From an uncultured Monoglobus sp. (GTDB lineage: Bacteria; Bacillota; Clostridia; Monoglobales; Monoglobaceae): a DNA stretch of 64,000 bases. The notes under the pieces are model-generated. The model saw nothing but the letters and a program-made list of their open reading frames with translations, was not told the origin of the DNA and ran no database searches. Below are positions 1 through 12,000 of the stretch, piece after piece (the first letter of the stretch is position 1; every line of letters starts with the position of its first letter). The stretch spans positions 1-64,000 of the forward strand of contig CANRBF010000001.1 in the NCBI GenBank assembly GCA_947628795.1, read 5' to 3'. Made by a program: the position numbers and the translations under genes.

Positions 1-90
1 GCGGTCGGCTCACCGGGAGTCGGTTTCGGTTCCTCGCTCGCGGTCGGCTCACCGGGAGTCGGTTTCGGTTCCTCGCTTGCGGTCGGCTCC
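1..90 (-). repeat. 39-bp tandem repeat coding a Pro/Glu/Thr linker
   Basis: Two full 39-bp units (1-39 and 40-78), almost identical in sequence, plus the start of a third are visible. They encode PTASEEPKPTPGE on the minus strand. The array continues off the window, so copy number is unknown. It is a low-complexity linker at the C-terminal side of the esterase and is a likely site of slippage. Confidence 0.85.
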
Positions 91-2645
91 GACGGCAAAG
101 GCTCACCGCCGACTAAGATCTCAACCGTACCCAAAGTGTCGTCGTAATCATAGATCACCGAATGCGGATCTCCCTCGGCCGCCGCGGTGATCTCGGCATC
201 CGCCGCAGCGGCGGCGCCCGTGGCTTCGGCATACGGCGGAACATCAGCCTCGGCGGTCGTGTGCTCATTTCGCTTGGTTGTCAGCGGGTGACCGAGCCTT
301 GTCAGCTCGTCGCAGAACCACTGCGAGATCAGCTGCGCGCCAAAGTAGTTGATATGGGTGTCGTCGGACGCGCCTGTCTCGTAATACTGCGATTTTGCAA
401 ATTCCTTGCCCGGCACATCCATGAATCTCGAATCGTGGGGCTTAACGTAGTTATATATATCCTTCGCCTTTTCCGCGCCGACTCTTTCAACATACTCATT
501 TGTTTTGGCGTAAAGGTCCATAACCGGAAGTCCGAGCTCTTTGCCAAGCTCCCTTGTGGCGTTTACATAAGTAAGCAGATTTGAGTTGTTGGTCCCGCGT
601 CTTCTGATCGATGTGGTAAGAATCGGGAACGCTCCTTTGTCAAGAGCAACATTTATGTAATTGTCAACCAGGTTTTTCTTAAACGAGCCCTCGGTGAACC
701 TGTCCCCCGCGGGATCGGTAAAGCGATGGGGATTATCATCATCGTTCGATTTTGAATCATTATGTCCGAACTGAACTATAAAATAATCACCCGGCTTTAT
801 GCTGTTTTTTATGGTTTTGTAATTATTTTCATCTGTGAAACTGAGAGAACTTCTGCCGCTGAGAGCCTTATCGTCCACCTTTGCTCCCGTGAAATAGTCG
901 CCGAGCACGGCCGCCCAGCCTGTCTGCGGGAAACGGTTTTTGTCGCCTGTCGCCAAATATGTACACGCGGTTGAATCACCTGCCACATACACGGTCGGGT
1001 TTGACGCTATGCCGCTTGAATAAACGTACGGTTCCTTTGAAAGCTCGGTGGTTTTTTGATCAATATCATCGTATGCCTTCAGCTCGATTTTGCTGTCCGC
1101 CTTTACGGGCAGAGCGTCCTTTTCGATATAAATTATCGTCTGGCTTCCGTTTTCACACTCGGGTTTCTCGCAGTATTCCTTGATATTGAATGTCTTTTCC
1201 GCAGTCACGGCTCCGCCGTCGTAAACCGTCGCGACGATCGTCTCTTTTCCCGTAATGTTGCTTATCGACTCGGTATACACGATATGGCTGAGATAATCAC
1301 CATCGGCAGGCGTAATAACAACGTCACCCTCGGCATTTGACACAGCCGCTCGGTCAAACGATATCGGATATGTGCCCGGAACGAAAATCTCGAAAGTTTT
1401 GGTGTCCGAAACGGCGCCTCTCGAGATCGTCGCCGTAAGAGTCACAGTGTGGTCAACACCGATTTCCGGCGTTACCGTGCCGTCGGCCGCCACGATATCC
1501 GGCTCGCTGCTGGTCCATGTTATGCTCGTGTTTCTTCTGCCTTTGGTCGGCAGCTCCAGATTATTCTTTACAGATGAAGTGTCGCCCAGAGTCAGTGCTT
1601 CCTTCGCGTCATTGACCGCTCCCACGTCGTCGTTGTCAGCCGGAACGGTAAGCTCATACGGTCTTGTGAGCGTTATATTCGGATAGTCCTGAAAAGTAAG
1701 CACCGCGGTCAACGTCACCTTAGTCTCCTCCGCTTTGGCGTTTACTTCGCCGCTTATGCTGATGACCGACTCGTCGGAAGAAGTCCACTTCACATCCGCG
1801 TATCCGATCGAGGTCGTCCAGCTGTCAAAAAGCTTCAAGTTATCAAATATCTTATCCTCGGATACATTGTCGCCCTTGATCTCGTCAAAAGGTATTTTTT
1901 GAACCTCCTGCATGACCGCGCTGCTTACAAAGTCAACGCATACCTTAACGTTCTTGTCGGGCATGGTGAATTTGCTCTCGGTCATTCCCTGATTTTGTTC
2001 GATCGCAATACTGTCGTCGTCAATGCTCACATTGCCAAGCAGAGCGTTTGAATTGGGCTGCGCCTTTATCGTCACTGTCTCTCCGGTATTGGCGGACACG
2101 GATTTGATCTCGGTAAAAGCAGCGCCGTATATGTAAGGCTTTGTGTTGGTACCCCAGAAATAGTAAGTCTCTCCCGCGGCTATGTCAAACCCGAAAAATT
2201 GGGTTTTATTTTGCCCGGAATCGTTATCTTCTTGAAGGATAAACTCGGAGACATTTTTGGCGTTTGCCGCCCTAATTTTTCTGCTGTTATCGAGCTTAAC
2301 TCCGAAATCAAGATGTCCCGATCGCTGCGTCTCGATTTTAAGCACACATCCGGATACGGTCAAAGCTCCGGTCGTCGGATCTTGATCAACTTTGCCGTTG
2401 CCGCTTCCGGCGATCGCATCGGTAAATTCGTGCCCGTCGATATTCGCCTTTGCGCCCTTAAGCGAAAAGTCCTCGGCTGCCGTCACATTTACGCCGTTGA
2501 ACATTTGAACCGGCGTATCCTTCTTAAGAGCGACGGCCTGCCAATACTCGGTGTCCGCGGCGGATGCGGGAAACGCCGCGAATATTGTAAAAACCATCAT
2601 CACGGCCAGCGCCATACACAGCATTTGTCCAAACTTCTTTTTCAT
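1..2645 (-). CDS. Secreted rhamnogalacturonan acetylesterase-like SGNH hydrolase with bacterial Ig domains (3' partial)
   Basis: The start is the ATG at 2643-2645, with a GAGGAG ribosome site about 7 bases upstream; the reading frame stays open to base 1, so the C-terminus is off the window. The first ~30 residues form a signal peptide (MKKKFGQMLCMALAVMMV, then ending near ASAAD). Two Ig-like modules of the atrophied Big type follow at about residues 240-420 (KWTSSDES and TWTSSEPD motifs). An SGNH/GDSL esterase domain covers about 550-790: VYVAGDST (nucleophile Ser near 558), FGHNDS (Asn near 624) and DDTHIN (Asp-x-x-His near 761-764). This block order matches the rhamnogalacturonan acetylesterase family (CE12, RgaE), which removes acetyl groups from pectin. 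It is then followed by a Pro/Thr/Glu linker made of 13-residue repeats, so a further module or wall anchor probably lies downstream. The substrate is inferred from family; other carbohydrate esterase activities remain possible. Confidence 0.8.
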   Translation of the reverse strand, partial: MKKKFGQMLCMALAVMMVFTIFAAFPASAADTEYWQAVALKKDTPVQMFNGVNVTAAEDFSLKGAKANIDGHEFTDAIAGSGNGKVDQDPTTGALTVSGCVLKIETQRSGHLDFGVKLDNSRKIRAANAKNVSEFILQEDNDSGQNKTQFFGFDIAAGETYYFWGTNTKPYIYGAAFTEIKSVSANTGETVTIKAQPNSNALLGNVSIDDDSIAIEQNQGMTESKFTMPDKNVKVCVDFVSSAVMQEVQKIPFDEIKGDNVSEDKIFDNLKLFDSWTTSIGYADVKWTSSDESVISISGEVNAKAEETKVTLTAVLTFQDYPNITLTRPYELTVPADNDDVGAVNDAKEALTLGDTSSVKNNLELPTKGRRNTSITWTSSEPDIVAADGTVTPEIGVDHTVTLTATISRGAVSDTKTFEIFVPGTYPISFDRAAVSNAEGDVVITPADGDYLSHIVYTESISNITGKETIVATVYDGGAVTAEKTFNIKEYCEKPECENGSQTIIYIEKDALPVKADSKIELKAYDDIDQKTTELSKEPYVYSSGIASNPTVYVAGDSTACTYLATGDKNRFPQTGWAAVLGDYFTGAKVDDKALSGRSSLSFTDENNYKTIKNSIKPGDYFIVQFGHNDSKSNDDDNPHRFTDPAGDRFTEGSFKKNLVDNYINVALDKGAFPILTTSIRRRGTNNSNLLTYVNATRELGKELGLPVMDLYAKTNEYVERVGAEKAKDIYNYVKPHDSRFMDVPGKEFAKSQYYETGASDDTHINYFGAQLISQWFCDELTRLGHPLTTKRNEHTTAEADVPPYAEATGAAAAADAEITAAAEGDPHSVIYDYDDTLGTVEILVGGEPLPSEPTASEEPKPTPGEPTASEEPKPTPGEPT

Positions 2646-2706
2646 ATTTACACTCTCCTCTTTTATTTTTTACGCCGCCCTCGCGGCAAATTATTTACAC
2701 TTGTTT

Positions 2707-2735
2707 ATTATAACATAATTCGTTTAAAAAGTAAA
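2707..2735 (-). promoter_or_regulatory. Promoter of the acetylesterase gene
   Basis: On the minus strand TTTACT (2730-2735) and TATAAT (2707-2712) are separated by 17 bases. The predicted start leaves a leader of about 55 bases before the ATG. The -35 is imperfect, the -10 perfect. Confidence 0.55.
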
Positions 2736-2770
2736 TATTATTTTTGTAAAATTTTTTGATTGGTAAATCC

Positions 2771-2811
2771 AAAAGAGCGCCCCCAAATTTTATGGAAACG
2801 CTCTTTTTTTA
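2771..2811. terminator. Stem-loop terminator between the two secreted-protein genes
   Basis: The arms AAAAGAGCG (2771-2779) and CGCTCTTTT (2799-2807) pair, with a 19-base loop. The T run is stronger in the plus direction (seven T) than in the minus direction (four T). It is the only candidate for terminating transcription from the 3051-12260 gene before the acetylesterase promoter. The long loop lowers confidence. Confidence 0.4.
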
Positions 2812-2855
2812 TTCGGCCTTGATTTTATGCCTCGTTTGCGGGACACCTATTTTTG

Positions 2856-2910
2856 CCTCCTCCCGGGAGGAGGTGGCTGCGGCTTGCCGCAGACGGAGGT
2901 GGGAACGTAG
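2856..2910. repeat. Palindromic repeat, type A, copy 1
   Basis: It starts with the perfect 18-bp palindrome CCTCCTCCCGGGAGGAGG, then a second hairpin (GGCTGCGG-CTTG-CCGCAG), then ACGGAGGTGGGAACG. The same layout occurs at 57682 and 57798. It lies in the 405-bp non-coding gap 2646-3050, which otherwise holds the acetylesterase promoter, a stem-loop and a type B copy. Confidence 0.8.
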
Positions 2911-2940
2911 TTATTGGCGATTAGCTAATAGCGATTAGGA

Positions 2941-2988
2941 TCCCCCCTCAGTCGGGCTTTGCCCGCCAGCTCCCCCCAAGGGGGCGCC
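2941..2988. repeat. Palindromic repeat, type B, copy 1
   Basis: Layout: TCCCCCCTCAGTC, a short hairpin (CGGGCTTTGCCCG), CAGCTCCCCCC, then AAGGGGGCGCC, so the C run and G run pair. Same family as copies at 12113, 12315 and 57742. It sits 30 bases from a type A copy, as in the 57.7-kb cluster. Confidence 0.75.
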
Positions 2989-3050
2989 TATTTTTGTCTC
3001 TCACCTCGAGGCGAGCCATATTCCGGCCCCTAGTCCCTAGGTCCTATTCC

Positions 3051-6000
3051 CTAGTTCCTATTATATACCGAGGCTTCGCTGCCCGCGCTGCCGGATGTTG
3101 ACCATTCTTTCTCAAGCTCCGCCCAGTTGCGCGGCTCTCTTATTCCGGTCCATGTCTCGTTGGCGGCTCCTTCCGCTCTCTCGTAGTCGTGCGTGTTCGT
3201 CGCCTCCTGTACCGCCGTGTAGTACCACGCGCTCGGGTCGCTGTTGTCGCTGAACGTTATCATTCCCTCATGCAGTCCTTCTATTCCCACATGTCTGTTC
3301 AGTATATTGTTCACAAGCGTCATCGCTTCCGCTCTCGTTATATACTGATCCGGTTTGAACGTTCCGTCTCCGTAGCCGTTTATCCAGCCTCTCGCAGCCG
3401 CTCTCTTGATATACTCTTCCGCCCAGTGTCCGCTTATGTCGTTGAACATGTCAAGGCTTTCTCCGCTTCCGCTGTCGAATCTCGCCGCTATCGCCGCGAA
3501 CTCCGCTCTCGTGATATTCGCCGTCGGCATAAAGCTTCCGTCCGGATATCCCGTCAGTATTCCCGCGTTGCTCATCGTTGATACAGCGTTGTTCGACCAC
3601 AGGTCGGCGGGCACGTCGCTGTACGCGTTTGTCTGCGTCCAGTACGCCATTCTCGAATCATCGGTCAACATTCTGAAGAATATCGTCGCTACCTCGTCGC
3701 GCGCTATGTTGTTCTCGGGACGAACGTCTCCCTCGGGATATCCAACGATATACGCGAAGTGATCGTCGCTGTTCAGCTGCGGCGCGGCCGTTGCCGTTCC
3801 GCCGACGCCCGGCTCTGCCGATGCCGCGGGCGCGGCCGTCGGTGTCGGTGTCGCGGTGGGAAGCGGGCCGGTTCCCCAGCCTCCGCCTCCGCCGAGGCTT
3901 CCGCCGCCGCTTGAGGGTCTTCTCGTGGGCGTGGGCGCTGCCGTTGGCTCGCTCGAAGGCGCTTCGGTTGCGGGAGCCGCCGAAGGCTCGATCGAAGGCG
4001 CGAGCGTGGGTATTTCCGTAGGCGCTTCCGTAGGCGCGAGCGTGGGCTCCGCTGTGGGCTCCGCGGTCGGTTCAGTTGTGGGCTCCGCGGTCGGCTCTGT
4101 TGTGGGCTCCGCGGTCGGTTCTGTTGTGGGCTCCGCGGTCGGCTCTGTTGTGGGCTCGACGCTCGGCTCCGTCGTGGGCTCGACGCTCGGCTCTGTTGTG
4201 GGCTCCGCGGTCGGCTCCGTTGTGGGCTCAACGCTCGGCTCTGTTGTGGGCTCTGCGCTCGGCTCAGTCGTGGGCTCGACGCTCGGCTCTGTTGTGGGCT
4301 CGACGCTCGGCTCCGTCGTGGGCTCGACGCTCGGCTCTGTTGTGGGCTCTGCGCTCGGTTCTGTTGTGGGCTCGACGCTCGGCTCTGTTGTGGGCTCCGC
4401 GGTCGGCTCCGTCGTGGGCTCGACGCTCGGCTCTGTTGTGGGAGCGCTCGTCGGCTCTGTTGTGGGCGCCGCGCTCGGCTCTGCCGCCTTCTGCCATACA
4501 GCGTAGAGCACATCGATCTTGCCGCTCTTTTCAAATGTCTCACCCGAGCGGTAAAGCTCGTTCGTCGTCGGGTTTACGCCTGTGCCGTCAGACTTATTAA
4601 GGCTCCAGCCCAGGAATTCATAGCCGCTGACCGTCGGAGGATTCAGACCCTCGACATACACAGTGTCGCCCATGGTGTACGCGGCGGTGTCATTAGGTAT
4701 TCCCGTAACGTCCGCGTCGCTGAAGTCATAATTATCCGCGTTTGTGCTGTAGTCCACCTGGTACGCGTCGGGCACATTGTCGGGCGCTTGATCGGTGTCG
4801 GGTCTGTTGGGGTCAAAGTAGTCTCCGGCCCAGATAGCGATCACGTCGATATCGCTCGCGTCGAAGCGAACCATATGGGCCATCGCCGAAGCGACGTCGC
4901 TTGTTATTTCACTCAGCACGATCGGCTTGCCGTCGTTTTGAATTTGTGAAATCACGCCCAGGTTCGCGTCATTCTTTGCGATCCAGCCCGCGAACGCCGC
5001 GTTTTCGGGTCGTCTCTCGGTCAGATTCCATCCCGAATAATCAATATCATCCGCGAGGGTGAGTATTCTGCCCGAGGAGAATGTTCTGCTGTCTGTATGC
5101 TTCTGAGATTCGGGCGCCGCGTCATTCGCGTCGTTTAAGTCATAATTCAGCTTGTATATCGCGTTCTTTGCCCATACCGCGTACAGCGTCACGCCGTTGT
5201 CGTTGGGATGCAGATGATCGTGTCCCACGATCCTGATCGCGTCGTCCATTTTGAACACATCTCCGGGTGAAAGCGTTATATGCTCGCCGGCGCCCTCGGC
5301 TCCGTCCGCCTGGTCTTGGCTCTGCTGCTCAAGGCTCCAGCCCTGGAACGTGTACTGCGACCACACGAAGTCGTCGCCCACATTCTTGACCGTGATCTCG
5401 CTGTTTTTGTCATAAGGGGTCACATCGGTCGGCACCTTGTCGGCGAGGTCGGCCGCGAGGCCCGGGTCATAGAATACCTGCATAAAGTCGGCGATACCGT
5501 CTCCGGCTGTTCCGCCGCCCGCCTCGGCGCCGTCCTTTTTGTCAACAGCCCAAACCGCGTACAGAGTGACGTCTCCGATAATTTCTATCGCGCCGTCTGG
5601 CGGGATAATATCGAGCTTATTTATCTGCGAGAATTTTGTCACGGCCTGATTAACTCCGAGATCAACTCCGTCGGCCTCCTGCGTCAGGGCGTTCTTTTTG
5701 CTCCAACCGAGGAATACCGCGCCCTCTCGCTCAAGATCTCCGACAGGCAGCGCTTTTGCCACACTGTCTCTCTCGTAGCGCTCCGCGTCTTGCGGAACGG
5801 CTCCGCTGTATTCTCCCTCGGGCGTGTTCGGGTCGTATGTCACGCCGAAGTCAATGTTGTTCCACTGCGCCTCGAGTATCAGACCGCTGTCCAGGCCGTC
5901 GGTAATAGTCTCGCCCGGCTCGTAGACCGTGTCGCCCTCGCTCACTTTCCAGTTGACAAAGCTGCGGTCCGCGTTCCATTCGGGCATGTCGGCTATCACC

Positions 6001-9000
6001 GAGTTGCCCTCGTCTTTGATGTCCTGCGCGTAGGGGAACTCCGCCGCCGCCGATCCGGCGGGCCACTTGGCGCTGCTGCCCGCTCTGCCGGGGAGGTAGA
6101 TTATCTGATTATAATCGGGTGTGCCGTCCCGGTTCGAGTCGACCGCCCATACCGCGCACAGCGCCATAATGCTGCTGTTTTCCGGGCGCGTCATCTGTAT
6201 GGTATCGCCCGCCTTGACGATATTCGCCGCTGTTTCCGCGCTGCGGCTCGTTATCGGCGGCAGCTCCTCATTGACGCTCCAGCCGAGGAATATGTGTCCC
6301 TCTCTCGCGATATTGCCGTTGCCGTCCTCGGTCGATCCGCCCTTGGTATTATTCTTTACGACAACGTCCTCGCCGTCCTCATACATTTTGCCTTCTATCG
6401 GCACCTGACCCTCGGTCGCGCCGTTATCGACATATATCACGTCATAGGTCGGGGTCAGGGGCTCCCAAACCGCGTAGAGAATATCGGCTCTCTCGGTCTT
6501 GCTGAATGTATCGTTCGCCTGATAATAATCGTTTCCGTTCTTTCCGCTGCCGTCGGGTGTGTTGAGGCTCCAGCCCTTAAAGATATGACCCTCTCTGCTG
6601 ATATCGCTCGGCTGAACCTTAACTTCGGCATCTTTGTTATACAAATTCGTATCCTGCGGCAGATCTCCGACAACCGTGTCCGCTCCGGCGTTGGCGTCAT
6701 AGATCACCTGATAGTAGTCGGGTATGCTGTCGCCCGTCTGATTGCCGGCCCTGTTTTCGCCGTAGCGGTCGATCGTCCACGCCGCGTAAAGGTTCATGAC
6801 CGTGCTGTTTTCCTCAAGCGCCATTTCCGCGTTTTCCGCGGCCGGGTAGTGGCTGATCTCGTCTGCTTCCTTAAGATACAGCGGATTTGTCTCATCGTTT
6901 ATTCTTTCGTCAAGCTCAGCCTGAGACGTTACGCTCAGGAACGGCTTGTTGCGCGTCCAGCCGAGGAACAGAGCGCCTTCGTGCCTTGGCGCGGGAGTAT
7001 AGAGCAGAGGAACTTCGTCGCCGAGCGAATATGTGTTTTCGTCCACGGGCAGTTCGATGCTGCCGCCGTTCTCGTTATATTTAACTCCGTAGGACGCGCG
7101 CTCCCATATAGCGTAGAGCCTGGTGAGACCCGGTTTTTTGGTGAACCATGTCCGCGCGCCGTTGGTATCGTCTTTGAGCGACTCGGGCAGATACAGTACG
7201 CCGAAATTGGCAAAATATTCATTCACATAATCATTGGTTCCGTCCGCCGGCTTATCGTTCGGTTTGCCCGTTTCTTCCGCAGAGGTCTGTGCGGGGTCAT
7301 AATTCGGGTTCGTGCTCCAGCCTCTGAATACATAACCTTCAAGCTCGGGCAGCCTTACCGATTTATCTGTAGGCATGATAGATACTCCCTGGAAATCGGT
7401 CATGCTGGTGTAGGCGTGGCTGTCAAACGGAATATAATTCGCGTGAGTGTCGTTGCTTGTGTCCGTATCCGCGCCATTCGCGTCAATAACCGCCTGCGGC
7501 AGATTTTCGTTGTAAATGACCTGCATCGCGTCGGGAATTCCGTCGTTAGGCTCGTCGTCCTCGGCCCAGATCGCGTAAACGTCATACTCATATTTTCCTT
7601 CATTTTCGACCTGATCATATATGTTCGTTTTGCTCGTGTCCAAGCTGTGCACGATAAACGTCGCGGGTTCCGCGGAATCGTCGCTTCCTATATGATGGAA
7701 ATTTCCGTCGCTGTCGGCGTAACCCTCAAACGCTTTGGTCGCCCAGCCCATTTGCGCGAAATGTATCTCCTTGTCGGGCTCATCGGATTCGGGATATTTT
7801 TCACGGAAATTAACAGGAGCTCTGTCGGGCTTTACCAAAGATTCGCTGAGAGCATAATTCTCGGTTCTGGCTCCTCTTTCTCTATAAAAGTTCCTGTCGT
7901 TATATGTGGTTCCTTTGTCTGTCCAGGTGCCGCCGTTCATATGGTAACGAACGATCGCGTCGTCATAGTCGGGAATGCCGTTGCCGTTTTCGTCGTCGGC
8001 CCAGATCGCGTAGAGCGTCACATCGGAATCGCCCATTGTGAGCTTTGCTGTTGTTTCCTCCTGCGTATTTCCGAGGTCGGCATAATCAAAGAATTTTACG
8101 CCCGGCTCTTCGACATCTTCATTTTCGATATTTTCATTTTTGATCTCATCTTCAGACGAGATAACGGTCAACAGCCACTCGGGTACTTTCTCCCCGCTTG
8201 TAACCGCGTACCAGCCGGCAAACGCCGCTTTTGACTTTGTCAGAATTTGCTCAGGATCGCCGTTGCCGTTGTTGCCGATGATCGGGACATTATATCCCTC
8301 TATGAATTCTTCGGTATTCGCGTTGGGCGTTCCAATATTGTCAGCGTCCGCGTAACCGTCATTGTTTTTGTCGTGGCCGTCGTTCTCAACGGGCACATAG
8401 CCGGCCGCACCGTTCGCGTCATACGTCACGTGGTGGAACACATTTATCGGTATGGTATGATAGTCAACTTTGTCCGCCGCCTCTTCTCCTGCTTCGGTGG
8501 TGTTGAACTCTATTTTAAAGGTCACCGCGCCGTTGCCGTAAATATTGTTTAAATCAACCGTATGCGGTTTGCCGGCCTGATCTTCTATTTCTGCATTGGT
8601 TTTATTTTCAAACCCTGCTGCATCATACCACCAGTTTGTGTTGTTATTGATGAGTTCTTTTCCCGCTGCCGTATCTTCGTCGTCTTCAAACGCTTCAAGA
8701 TAATCAATCTTTGTAGCGTAAGTCAGATTTTCAGTCGCCGCGTTGATCGCTCCGAGATTTATCACAGCCTCGTTTTTAACCTCTCCGCTTTCAACAACGG
8801 GTTTTACCGCGACGGGGATCGCGTTTCCTGTCTGGACACGAATTGTGTTTCCGCTCAGGAGATAATCATAATATATAAGCTGTCCCTGGTCCATATATCG
8901 AAGAGTGTAGCCTTCCGTCTCTATTCCGAAAGGCGCGGTCGAGGTAATGGTCGTGGGCGCTTTTTTGTAAAACTTGTGCGCGTCGTCCCACTCTCCCGTG

Positions 9001-12000
9001 TCGGAAGTGTTGTATTGGTACTGTTTGATAACGATCTTGCTAATACCCGTGGCGTTTTTATCAAACGCGTTGTTCTCTATGCTCTCGATATCGCCGGGAA
9101 TTATCAGAACATTCGGGCCGCCGAATTCGGGGTCCTTGCTGTCCTGCTTTGAAAAGTTATTGTTTTCAAACGCGCGCGAGCCTATGGTCCTTATCGTGTC
9201 TGGCAGGGTAAGACTTGTGAGCCCCGCGCTGCCGAAAGCTCTGTAATTAATATTCTCCACCTTGTTGAGGTCGACCCAACCCACACCGATAGTCGTTTCG
9301 TGAAACGCCGAATGGTTGATCGACTTAACAGAATCGGGGAATGTCACGCTGTATATTTTTTTATCGCCTCTCTCACTCAGAACGCCGTTGCCCGCGCTGT
9401 CGACCTTTGAGAGCAGCTCGGTGTTTTCGTCCTGCTGAGCGACGCCGACGATCGTCTTGGTGAACACCTCGCCTTCCCTTGTGGCGGTAAGCGTCTGGGG
9501 TATCTGGAGGCGTGTTCTTTCGGTGACATCCGGGTCGGTATAATAAACCACATCGCCGGTATTGCGGTTGAACCACCAGTAATCATTGGGCGTGTCCGCC
9601 TGCAGCGTGTACGCGTATTCGAGATGATTTCTGTAATGCACATCGGCATAATACGCGCCGAACGGACTTGTTAGGGTCTTATCGTCGCCGCCGGCTGTAA
9701 CTCCGTCACCTCTGCCGACATCATGATAAATGCCCTCAAGATATATATCGGTCAGCTTTACGCATTTTGAAAAAGCGTCGGGCTTTATTACAAACGTCTC
9801 GCCATTACCGGTATAAGAAGACTCATCAGCGGAATTTATGACAGGCTCATTGGGATCATCTTTGCCGTCATAAGCGCTGTGGTCAAATCTGACGGTTGCG
9901 AGTTCGTTGCACTCGCGGAAAGCCCGTTCGCCGATATTCCTAATCGAGCTTGGAAGGTCAATGCTTGTTATATTTCGGCACTGGCGGAAAGCGTCTGCCC
10001 CGATCGTCTTCACGGTATCGGGTATGTTCTTGACCGACGTCATGTTCACGCAGTACCAGAAAGCGCCGTAGGGAATCTCAGTCATCGGGTGTTCGCCAAG
10101 AATTCCCGAATCGTTCAGATACAGAAAATCGACTGATTTTAAAATATCCGCCGCCGGCTGTGAGCCGAAAGCTCCGTCCCTTATTCCTTTGATCGGCTTC
10201 GGCTTGATGCCGTCACCCCAATGAACGTTGCCATCGCTGTTCAATGTATAATAATAGCTCGGGATCTTGATCTCAAGGCTGCCGGATTTCACGTCACTCG
10301 CATTACTTATTTTACCGCCGTTTACCGTGAAATAGCTGTAGTCGCCCGCTGTCGGCGTATATTTGGTGTTCTCGGGCACGAAATACGAGACCGAGATATT
10401 ATCAAACGCGGCCTTATTAGGGTTGCCGCCGGGAGTTCTGGCATAAACCAATGTGGGCACCAGTTGAGGAACGCTGTTTCCGTTCTTATCATTGCCATTA
10501 TTTCCGAGCGTTTCCGTTACCTTTGGGTTTCCGTAGCTTGACGCGCTCTTTTGCTTAATATAGATTTTGATTTGATTATTACTTGCTGTATATTCTACTT
10601 TCAAACTGTACCATGTATTAGTGCTGTAACTTCCTCCGCTGCTGATCGTTTTTCTGCTGCTGTTTTCGAGATAATCATAATAACAAAATGAACCGTTGTT
10701 TGTTTGAATATCAAAAAATCTTCCGTCATCATTCGTCGCGTTACTGCTTGACACATTATTACTGTCAAAAAGTCTCAGCGGAACCGAACTGCCTTGTGTA
10801 TCACCAAACCTAACATCGAGTTCCACGGTGAATTTTTCGGTACTGCTCGGGAAGTCGGTCGTGTACTGCCAACCTTCCTGATTACCGCTTATATCGTCAA
10901 ATTGAATATAGTGATCCGATGTGTCGCTGTCTTGAGCAACTTTGGCGTCATTATTTGCGCTGTCGTGATAAATTTCCAAACATTTATTGTTATTATTATA
11001 TATCCTATCACCCGAATTGAGAACTTTATCGTTTTCCAAGTCGTTAAAGTCCCACTTTTCATTATGTTCGGTTAACTCCTGACTTGTAACGCCGCTGTTT
11101 TTCAGATAATATCTGAAATCATTCCGATTGTTTAAAGCGTTATTATCATTTGCGTTATATTTATTATCACTGCCTGTGATGTATTTAAGTCCGCAGATAT
11201 AGCCGTCTTCGTCTATGATAAAGGGCGTGTCATTGTCATAGCCGTATGGGTATGAGGTCTCGCCGTCAGACTTCCACCTGATATAGCCCGAAACATTGCC
11301 CCAGGGCGCGCCGGTAAGAACTTTCGGTTCGAGCGTGTTGGAGTATTCCGGTCTGTCGATATTAACAACAAGACTTGTGCTCGTGCTGAGGTTAAACGCG
11401 TTTTCGCCGATCGATACAACGGTATCCGGAACGAAAAATTCTGTCAAAGCGTTGCAGCCGTCAAAGGCGCCGGCGCCCAATGAGGTTATTTTCGACACGC
11501 CGCCGCTTGTGTCTGTCGTGCTTTTGCCGATATTCACTTTATTTAAAGCGGAGCAGTTTCTGAAGCAATTGTCGGGTATGCTCGTTATTCCCATGCTCGT
11601 TAAGTCAACGGTCGTGAGCAGGGAATTACCCTGGAAACAGCCGTCGGATATCGTCTCAATGGTGGAGGGCCAACCGCTTATCTCGGTCAGATTATTCGAG
11701 GCAAAGGCGTTAGCGCCTATTTTCTTGATCTTATAATCAGTTTTACTTTCATCTTTATAATGTGTGGCAAACGTAACGCTTTCAAGATTCGAGCCCGAAA
11801 AAGCGTCGTCACATATCTCGGTGATTTTGTATTCATTTGAATTTTCGCCGTTAAGGTCGGTCGCCTGTATCGTTGCGGGTATGAGAATATCCGTCATTCC
11901 GCTCGTCGACGAATATGTGAAACGGACTATGCGCGCTTCTTTAGTCACCGGATTTCCCTCAACCTCAAGATAAGGTGCCAGTGTTTGATCCTCTCGAGCA

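Noticed and set aside
3925..4490. CRISPR-like regular repeats
   Set aside because: The repeats are contiguous, without unique spacers, and are translated as a Pro/Thr linker.
3856..4506. Long plus-strand frames encoding [12 protein letters not shown] or [12 protein letters not shown] repeats
   Set aside because: They are the other frames of the Pro/Thr repeat, open only because the repeat lacks stop codons in all frames.
5280..8234. A 984-codon open frame on the plus strand
   Set aside because: It is antisense to the InlB-repeat part of the SLH gene, has no ribosome site and encodes an Arg/Val/Ala-rich sequence without family features; the true gene on the other strand has clear domains.
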